Positions 56,633 to 64,000 of a stretch of DNA of 64,000 nucleotides are shown piece after piece; positions within the stretch are counted from its first letter, which is position 1, and every line of letters begins with the position of its first letter. The notes below the pieces were generated by a model. It was given only the letters and a program-made list of their open reading frames with translations, was not told the origin of the DNA and made no database searches. The DNA is from Prunus persica (taxonomy: Eukaryota > Streptophyta > Magnoliopsida > Rosales > Rosaceae). The DNA lies in assembly GCF_000346465.2 (NCBI RefSeq), contig NC_034014.1, positions 11,289,582-11,353,581 on the forward strand, given 5' to 3'. The translations under genes were made by a program, and so were the position numbers.

Positions 56633-56700
56633 AGACAAGAGCTTTCTCAAAACAAGGAGAACATGCAAATTCGGAAGAACAAGAGAGACCGCAATTCTCT
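56633..56700 (-). other. Probable 5'UTR exon of the 77-residue protein gene
   Basis: It ends at the donor CTTGTCTG/GTAAGTGG on the reverse strand. A TATA-like TTTATATATAAAATC lies just upstream at about 56713-56727. The connection to 54590 is inferred from strand, position and splice signals; a transcript would settle it. Confidence 0.5.
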
Positions 56701-56712
56701 GTTTATCTTCGA

Positions 56713-56727
56713 TTTTATATATAAATT
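56713..56727 (-). promoter_or_regulatory. TATA box for the 77-residue protein gene
   Basis: TTTATATATAAAATC on the reverse strand, 80-95 bases from the leader donor. This is a good plant TATA match in the right place. Confidence 0.55.
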
Positions 56728-56769
56728 TTTTATTTCTTGAAAATGGAAGTTCAAAAGACATCTAAAACT

Positions 56770-59730
56770 CTCTTCCTTCTTATTGTTTGGGCTTCTTTTC
56801 CTTTGTAATTTGAGGCCCGAAGCCCAAACAGAAACTATCTTCTATCTTTTGTTTTTTTTTTTTTGACGAGAATGGTTCAAGAAATTAATTCGACAAAAAA
56901 AGTTATTGAGCCGTTTTTCAGTACAAGCGTTAATCTAAACTATAAGGATAAAGTTTTCTGATACACACACAGACCATCAAAACCCCTTTTCACTAGGTTA
57001 AACTCTCCGTTGGCAAAAGGTTATTGAGCTTTTGTAGAGGAAAATGGATGTAGGACCAGGATCTAATCTTCCTAGTTTAATGATGGAGGAATTGATGCTA
57101 AATTCAGAGAGTTTAAGGGGGGCAATAGAACACTAAGATTAAAAATCCAACGTGTAATTGGAATTTATGCTCTAATCAATCATGTTATGGCAGCAGCAAT
57201 GGGTGTTCTTTCAATTTATTGGCTCATATAATAATTTTGGATTCTCTCATTGTTTTGGCAATCCTTGGTTGCTCATTGAAGTCATTCATTAGAAATTCGA
57301 TGTTTGGGCTTAATAGTACACTTATTAACCGGCTTACAACTTTCTGGTATTTTGAATATTTCACCATTCTCTTACCTTTTGCTTTATATATATATATATA
57401 TAGATACAGATGAAGGGAAAAGGGATTTAATGCATTTAACAACCATTACAAGTTAGGTTACTGCTCTTTATCTTAACCACTAGATCTACAAGCCCCTTGC
57501 CACTACAAGTTACTTTTCAAAATGGCTCTAACAAACACATTTTGGCTTCTCCCACTGGCTTGCATTGAGCTATATAGGCAGCCAATCGTGGACTGCGCAA
57601 AAATATTTATGAAAGCAAGCAGTCCTATTTTTCACTTCTCATTGAGAACCAAAGTCCCATGGCATTGTAAATTAACTCGTTTTGGCGAGTTTAATGACCA
57701 TGGCTGGTATTCCTTATGACATTCAGACTCAGAAATTGGTCCCTACAAAGAAAAAAAAAAACCATGAGAAATTCCCATTAATGGGTGGGACCTTTAAAAT
57801 GTTGCTTGAAAAATATAAATGTTCCATTCATAAGTCAAGCAAATCAGAGGGCTCAGTGCCCATGTGGATCAGATGAAGGTGGAACTGAAATGTGGATATT
57901 AGGGGCTCTATTAATTATTCAAAATTGCATCAACTAGCACCAGCACATAAGTTTCTGCAATATGAAATCAACAAAGGCAAGATTACATTATACCTGGCAT
58001 ACCTCATATGCTGAGTTCTAGATGAAAAATATTTACTGAATTTCAACGCATACCGTGAGACAAAACAATGCATCAGAAGAAGCAAAGACTAAGACTGACT
58101 GCAAGATAAGAACATGCAGTTGGGTGTGGGCGGCAGCAACATACCATCTAGTTTGCTGCTTGAAACTAAGAAGTTAATATTCAATACAGCAAGCAATTGA
58201 GTAGAGTCAAAGATAGATCACTTGAAACACAAAGAAGAGTGACCTAAAGAAACGATTTTTTATAGAAGAACAATAAAACCGAAACTAGGAAAGCTAAGAA
58301 ACAAGGGTTTGAAATGAAACAATGGTCTAGAAAAGGAAAAAAAAAAAAAAAAGAGAAGGGAAAAGAAAAAAATTAGCAATGTGAATCCTGCATCAAAATT
58401 AAATTGAAAAATAAAAACAGTTTTTCTTTCTTACTTTTTGTGTGAAACACTAAGGTTGCCTTTGGATATTTGGATTTGATTACCTAGTTTAATTGCTTGC
58501 ATCAAATGTTAAAAAAACATGAAATTTATATATTTAAGTGATTCAGGAAGAAAAATTGAAATGATATTTTTCTCTCAAGTTTTGAAATCCATCCTATCTC
58601 AAATAGTCAAATTTAAGTAGTCTCGTTATCTATCATTTTAAATCCACACATCTAAATACAACCCAAGTTCAATATATCTTTGGATTTTGATTTCTGCTTT
58701 TTAAAAATAACCCTACAGCCAACATCTTGCCATGTCAGTGCCAATATGCTATAGTTTTGTATGAATCATATAACGCTACAACTAATAATAGTAACATTCA
58801 ACAACGTGTGCAGATTTCTAAAGACATCTAATGATGTTTAACTAGTACACATCAAAACATCTTATGTCCAATTGCTTATTCCCACTCTTTTGGTTAATTA
58901 GTACACATTTTTTTCCATAGAAATATTATGTCCAAAAGGCTAATGTATAACCATTTGTTTAACCTTGTTAAAATACAAGACTAACAAAGACTAAAAATAT
59001 GCAAAGAGAACAAAATATATTTCCAGTGGAAGTGATAAGAAAGCTTGCAAATTTTCAAATTTAAGTACCTTACGTGGGCAATCAAATAAATGCTGAACAT
59101 GTGGACCACTGTCACCGCTGATAAAGAAACTCGTCTGTAATATTAGATATCATGATTCATGAGTAATAGTTCAAGAGGAACATGGAAAAAAATAACATAA
59201 CTTTCAGGAGGATAAAAAGGATTGTTTACCAAATGAGCCATCACTTTGTCAGCTTACAGCAGACTCTTATAAAATTATGAACCTATCCATTACGTCTGTC
59301 GTGCCTTCAAGGTGAAGGCTAGAGAATCACATTCTGCAAAACAGAGGTGTAAATGAACCATCAATTTTTCTGGTCTCATTATTTTCTCAGGGTGCAGTTC
59401 CATAAAGAGAAACTCACTATTAGTGGATGAATACATAAATGAGTGTAAATAAATGTGTCACAGAGTAATAGATCTACTCGAAACAAGTGGTCTTCCTCAA
59501 ACAACTAGTGATAACAGTAGCCACAAGGAACAGAGGATAAATGCATAGATAGTAAGAGAATATATTCCATACCTGAGATCACATATAATCTCCATAGGAG
59601 CAAAATCCACCTTTCAAATGATGAAACCGGTACCTATCCAGCACTATAAGCTCCCTTTGAGGTATCAAGGGAAATCAGCTTCATTACCAAGTGACAATCA
59701 TGGGAAACTTGAAGGTTTCACATTATGCAG
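56770..59730. other. Intergenic or 3' flank of the PPR gene; no gene recognised
   Basis: Only short frames without domains are visible (for example 57522-57719). An A-rich run lies at 58337-58374. The stretch 59040-59730 may be spliced 3'UTR of the PPR gene, but no exon boundaries can be supported. Confidence 0.4.
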
Positions 59731-59737
59731 ATAGGCA

Positions 59738-62317
59738 TCAAGCAGGCACTCTAAGCAGCTCAACAGCGACATCAAGCTTTTCTCTGTGATAACACTGAGA
59801 AAGAAATGAGCTAATTGGATTGACATAGCAACCGGTATCTTCTATCTTCTTAATTATCTCGTCAAGTATTCTATAAATGTCCTTCATTTGTGGATGATGG
59901 CTGTCGTCTACAGTGAACACATGTACCCTATTATTAACCTCTATCCAGCTACAACCAGGTTTTTTCTCAATTCCTTTCTTTCTCATCTCTTTTCTCACAT
60001 CCGCAAAAGCTTCTAATTTTCCACAATCAGAATATGTATTAGCCAGAAGGACATAACTCCCAGAATCATCTATATCTAATTCAAGCAAATTTCTCACTGC
60101 AACTTCTGCTAACTTTAAATTGCGACGAACCCGACATGCGCCAAGCAGAGCCCCCCATATAGCAGCATTTGGCTTAAGGGGCATTGTATCAATCAAATTC
60201 TTAGCCTCCTCTAATAACCCCGCCCGGCCAAGTAGATCTACCATACAAGCAAAATGCTCACATGTTGGATTGATGCCAAAATCTTCAGTCATGGAACTGA
60301 AGTAGTGTTTCCCCTCTATTACGAGCCCTGAATGGCTACATCCTGATAGAACAGATACATAACTTATATGATCAGGTGTGCAGTCCATTTTCAACATATT
60401 CTCAAAAATCTCAATCACTTTCCTACCTTCACCATTTTGGGCATATCCTGCCATAATTGCATTCCAAGAAATCAAATTTTTGTCACATATTGAGTCAAAC
60501 ACTCTTTTTGCTACTTCAATTCGCCCACATCGTGAATACAAAGTAACAATGCTATTTGTGACAGAAACATTAGAACCAAGCCCTATTTTTTCAGCTTGAG
60601 CTATAATTTGGATCCCAAGTTTTAATATTGCTAAATCAGCACATGCACTGATTGAAGTTACTAAGGTGACCCAATCAGGGTTAACCTCTACCCTTCGCAT
60701 TAGAATATACAATTTTAGGCCTTCTTCCCAAAAACCATTTTGAAAATATGTTGCTAACATTGAATTCCAAGTTATGACATTCCGCTGTGGCATTTTATCA
60801 AAATACTCTCGAGCTTTTTCAACATTACCAACTTGAGAGAATGCCGTGATCATTGCTGTCCATGATATTATATCTTTGAATGGCATCAACTCAAATGTCT
60901 GATTTGCTTTATGAGTATTTTGACACTTTGCATACATCGTAACAAGAGCATTCCCTACAGGAATAGAAGAGATCATTCCAGCCTTGATTGTATATCCATG
61001 AAGCTGTTCCCCAACTAAAACATGCTTTTGGCCTGAACAAACCCCAAGAACTGTTGCGAGAGTAAACTCATCCAAGGAAATAGGAGCCTTTCTCATTTGG
61101 TTAAACAGTACTAAAGCTTCGTCCTCAAGTCCAGACTGCACAACTCCACTGATCAAAGAAGTCCAAGAAACTGCGTTGTGTTCTGTCATGTTGTTAAACA
61201 CCTGCCGTGCAAAATGCAAGTGTCCACATTTCACATACATATCAATCAGTCCACTACCTGCGAAGACATCAAGACTTGGTTCCATACGGATGATCCGAGC
61301 ATGCAAATGGGTACCCCATTCCAGATCATATATGCTTGCACATGCACTAAGTACGGTGGCATATATCATAGAATTTGGTCTAAAACCTTGGTTCCACATC
61401 TCAACAAACATACTGAGACTCTGAACCCCAAACCCATGCTGAGAAAAGATTGAAATTATGGTGTTCCAAGACACACAGTCACGTTCAGGCATTTGAAAAA
61501 ACATATGAAGAGCCCTCTGAACCCCATAAAGTTTAGAGTAACCAAAGATCATACTGTTCCAACAAAACAAACTAGGACTTGGGATCCTCAAAAACATTTT
61601 CTCAGCAGAACTCAATGCACCACACTTAATGTACATATCGATAATCGAATTTTGAATAGTCATGTTGTTTCCAAATTCTAACTTCTCCACAAGACTATGC
61701 AACTGAAGAGCCAATTTGATGTTGCCAAGACTACCGCAAGCCTTCATTACGCAAGAGAAGGAAAATGGGTCGGAAAAACTCTCACAATTCTGAACCATTG
61801 CAGCAAATACTTTAATTGCATCCACTGGTTGCCCATTATTAAAATGGCCAGACATCATTGTAGTCCAAGAGACAGAGTCTCTCTCAGGCATTTCATTGAA
61901 CAAGATCTTTGCTTCCCTCATCTGACCCAAATCTACTAATCCATTGATCATAGTATTCCAACTAAACACATTAGGATGCTGAATACTGTAAAAAATCCGA
62001 CGAGCGTCTTCTATCAAGCTACATTGAGAGTACATGTGCAAGAGATTGTTCTGGAGGAAAATAGCAGAGTCCAATCCTATGGAAATGAGTTGGGCATGGA
62101 GTTTTCTGGCAATGGGTATTGACTTGAGAGATGCACAAGCTTTCATGGCTTCGTAGAATGTCTGTGACAATTCCATGTAAGATTGTTGTAGGGAGGGGTC
62201 GTGGCAGAGAATGAGCTTTGTTGAGAGATTTTCATGTGTTGATGATATATAACGAGCATTTAGGCGAGCAAGATGAAGGATATACTTCAGGGGTTGAATT
62301 GGCAGCATCCCCATCAC
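59738..62317 (-). CDS. PLS-class pentatricopeptide repeat protein, E subgroup
   Basis: An intronless 859-residue PPR protein of the kind that binds organelle RNA and usually directs C-to-U editing. The N-terminal 30-35 residues (LKYILHLARLNARYISS) are basic and hydrophobic like a mitochondrial or plastid presequence. From about residue 50 there are about 20 repeats of P, L and S types, recognisable by VFSWNTMINGLVDLGQ, SVSWTTMMSGHFNNGQ, AVSWTSLISGVVQSG and NLISWNAIMAGYAQNG. The C-terminus has E and E+-like motifs (NAAIWGALLGACRVRRN, then SGSYVLLANTYSDCGK, then KKPGCSWIEV and VHVFTVDDSHHPQ) and stops without a DYW domain, so a partner deaminase would be needed. The first Met (62317) was chosen as the start; the targeting leader follows it directly. 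No damage seen. Confidence 0.93.
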   Translation of the reverse strand: MMGMLPIQPLKYILHLARLNARYISSTHENLSTKLILCHDPSLQQSYMELSQTFYEAMKACASLKSIPIARKLHAQLISIGLDSAIFLQNNLLHMYSQCSLIEDARRIFYSIQHPNVFSWNTMINGLVDLGQMREAKILFNEMPERDSVSWTTMMSGHFNNGQPVDAIKVFAAMVQNCESFSDPFSFSCVMKACGSLGNIKLALQLHSLVEKLEFGNNMTIQNSIIDMYIKCGALSSAEKMFLRIPSPSLFCWNSMIFGYSKLYGVQRALHMFFQMPERDCVSWNTIISIFSQHGFGVQSLSMFVEMWNQGFRPNSMIYATVLSACASIYDLEWGTHLHARIIRMEPSLDVFAGSGLIDMYVKCGHLHFARQVFNNMTEHNAVSWTSLISGVVQSGLEDEALVLFNQMRKAPISLDEFTLATVLGVCSGQKHVLVGEQLHGYTIKAGMISSIPVGNALVTMYAKCQNTHKANQTFELMPFKDIISWTAMITAFSQVGNVEKAREYFDKMPQRNVITWNSMLATYFQNGFWEEGLKLYILMRRVEVNPDWVTLVTSISACADLAILKLGIQIIAQAEKIGLGSNVSVTNSIVTLYSRCGRIEVAKRVFDSICDKNLISWNAIMAGYAQNGEGRKVIEIFENMLKMDCTPDHISYVSVLSGCSHSGLVIEGKHYFSSMTEDFGINPTCEHFACMVDLLGRAGLLEEAKNLIDTMPLKPNAAIWGALLGACRVRRNLKLAEVAVRNLLELDIDDSGSYVLLANTYSDCGKLEAFADVRKEMRKKGIEKKPGCSWIEVNNRVHVFTVDDSHHPQMKDIYRILDEIIKKIEDTGCYVNPISSFLSQCYHREKLDVAVELLRVPA

Positions 62318-62329
62318 TGGAGATATTAG

Positions 62330-63760
62330 GCTTCTCTGCTTCAGAGACTTCTGTGAGTTTGCCTAACTCGATGTTAAACACATAAATAAAAAAAGAATGC
62401 AGTACAGGAGTACAAACATAAAATAGCATCACTTTTGTACCAATAACTACCCCTGACTATAGCCCTTTGCCTAACTCAAATCCTACCGCTTCGCCAATAT
62501 ACTAAATATTTTGACCTCTGTCTACAACCATGGCACCCACATTTTATAAAGAACCAAAATGAGAAAACCGACCCAGATTATAGCAGCTAGAACCTAAAAC
62601 TAAAAAAACCACAAAATATGCATATATACATATTAAAAATGAGAGTCAAAACTCTTACATTGTAAATCCAAGATCCTTAGTGATTGCTAATTGGGTCGGA
62701 GAAGAGTGACCAGACTGCAGGAGACAAAAATGCAACTCATAAGCAGATACGATTAGAAAAAAGCTAAAACAAACTGAGGCTAGTTTGGTTCATGATCTGA
62801 AATTTCCTATTAAAAAACTAGGATAAATCTGTTACCCAACAAAACAAAACAAAAAAAACCAGGATACAATCTAAAAATCTGGGCTGTATTCTTAGTTACT
62901 GCAAAATCTGAGAAATGTTTGATACTGTATCTGAAAATTGTTTTTGAAGTCTAAAAGACTATGAAAGCGTATTCGGGTTACTTTGGATCTCAATTAGACG
63001 TTTCATCAAACACCATATATGCAACACTTTGGCCCGAACATTTCCCTCAACCTCTGGCCAACTACTCAACAAATGAATGTGAAAGAAAGAGAGAAGGAAA
63101 TAGTGTAAGAGATGGTGTAAATTCTAAAGAATGAAAAGGTACATGTTGGGTGGGTGTTGGGTCTCACAGTATCACGTCGGCGCTGGTTACACTCGGATCA
63201 ACACATGTATAAGACTTGCCGTTTCTGAAATGGAAAAACTGTATGAAAATCAGATACCAAACGAAGCCTGAAGCTTTCTGATTTCTTGAGCTCTGGCCTC
63301 TGCAAATAAGAACAGGCGAAAGCAAATGCTGTTGTTAAAATGCCCCATAGAGAACAGAGAAAATGAGAGAGAAAGCGACTGGGGACGTGCATTGGTTTAT
63401 TGCTGTGTGCATTGCTGCGGTGGGGAGTTACTTACTTGGCCAGAGAGGAGAAGGATGGGGCCGTGCATGGAAAGAGAGGGAAGAAGACACAATGAAAGAA
63501 GAGAGGAAGGAAAGAGAAAACAAGGAAGACTGAGAGACAGGAAAGACACTCAGGTAGTTTGGTACGAAGGAGGACTAAATAACAGGACTGTCTTGGATTA
63601 GTTTGGTTTGGTCTAAGATGGATAACACTTGTACTGCGTTTGGTATATGTTGGATTAGTACTGTTGTAAAGAATAAACATGCGGAGCCCACATGTATGGG
63701 GCCCACAAAGAAATTAAACAAAATATTTTGGAAGCTTATCACCTGCACACTCACGGGTAC
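62330..63760. other. Upstream of the PPR gene; no other gene seen
   Basis: A possible leader exon with acceptor-like TTTGCAG/AGGCCAG on the reverse strand lies near 63300. A frame at 62432-62232 overlaps the PPR start in another phase and is probably a shadow. Confidence 0.4.
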
Positions 63761-63784
63761 ACTCACGGGTATCCTTTCTCAGCC

Positions 63785-63990
63785 TATAAATAAGACCAAG
63801 AGAAAGGAAAGAGAGATGAGAAATGAGGAAAGAAAGAAGGGAAAAGAAAAAGAAGAGAAAGGGAAACGGAAAGAAACAAAGAGAGGAAAGAGAAGAGAGG
63901 AAAGAGAGAAGAGGAAAGAGAGAAAAGGAAAGAGAGAAAAGGAAAGAGACAAGAGGAAGAGAAGGAAGAAAGAGAAAAGAGAGGGCAGAG
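63785..63990 (+). repeat. Purine-rich AGAGGAAAG repeat tract
   Basis: Imperfect repeats of GAGGAAAGAG and GAAAAGGAAAGAGA fill the last 200 bases. The period is about 16-17 where regular. No gene. Confidence 0.85.
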
Positions 63991-64000
63991 AGAAATTCTC

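Noticed and set aside
57522..57719. 65-codon frame starting MALTNTFWLLP
   Set aside because: No recognisable domain, no promoter or splice context, and probable repeat surroundings.
62232..62432. Reverse 66-codon frame with a plausible EVSEAEKPNISSDGDAAN stretch
   Set aside because: Overlaps the PPR start in a different phase and has no partner exon with supportable splice sites. Recorded only because the stretch looks protein-like.
1..64000. CRISPR arrays, operons, ribosome binding sites, tRNA or rRNA genes
   Set aside because: None seen. The DNA is plant nuclear sequence, and the GA/GGT repeats are simple sequence, not spaced repeats.

Overview
The window is nuclear DNA from a flowering plant, most likely a woody eudicot. 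A Rosaceae tree such as pear, apple or Prunus is my guess from overall impression, not from a diagnostic marker. The evidence for a plant is direct: AT-rich intergenic DNA, GT-AG introns, TATA boxes, plant-only families (GIR-type EAR repressor, OVATE protein, PLS-class PPR protein, plant E2F with an RBR-binding tail), and many plant mobile elements with visible target-site duplications.

Layout. 1-5.6 kb: a GIR-like repressor gene (+) among fold-back repeats. 5.6-10.2 kb: a broken chimera of E2F exons and a crooked-neck (CLF1/CRNKL1) fragment. 10.5-11.9 kb: a TIR element with a hAT MITE nested in it. 12.7 kb and 17.4 kb: two CAF1 deadenylase genes (+). 20.6-23.1 kb: a low-quality region with a 100-N gap. 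26.2 kb: an OVATE-family gene (-). 28.4 kb: a small unknown gene (-). 30.6-31.6 kb: a three-exon plastid DUF1279 gene (+). 31.6-37.7 kb: a second E2F/crooked-neck chimera (-). 38.0-38.9 kb: a Harbinger-type element. 39.0-44.1 kb: LINE-riddled repeats and a third CAF1 gene (+). 44.2-45.3 kb: scraps of crooked-neck upstream DNA and of DUF1279 exon 3. 46.2-52.7 kb: a complete 14-exon E2F gene (-), which I reconstructed exon by exon to 463 residues. 54.3-56.7 kb: a 77-residue conserved-looking small protein gene with a 2-kb 5'UTR intron (-). 59.7-62.3 kb: an 859-residue PPR gene (-). The end is purine-rich simple sequence.

The main story is segmental duplication. The order [unique X segment - E2F internal exons - crooked neck - CAF1] occurs twice, at about 5.6-18.9 kb and 33.1-44.15 kb. 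The sequence 3' of DUF1279 plus the E2F 3' end also occurs twice (31.54-33.03 and 45.26-46.75 kb). Only the 46-52.7 kb E2F is intact. Both crooked-neck copies carry stops and frameshifts, whereas all three CAF1 copies are intact. Mobile elements present in one copy and absent from the other put the events in relative order.

Functionally the intact genes are unrelated housekeeping and regulatory genes: transcription repression, mRNA deadenylation, growth regulation, cell-cycle control and organelle RNA processing. They do not form a pathway. The interest lies in the chimeric duplications and in possible antisense or small-RNA effects of E2F-derived pseudogenes on the intact E2F.
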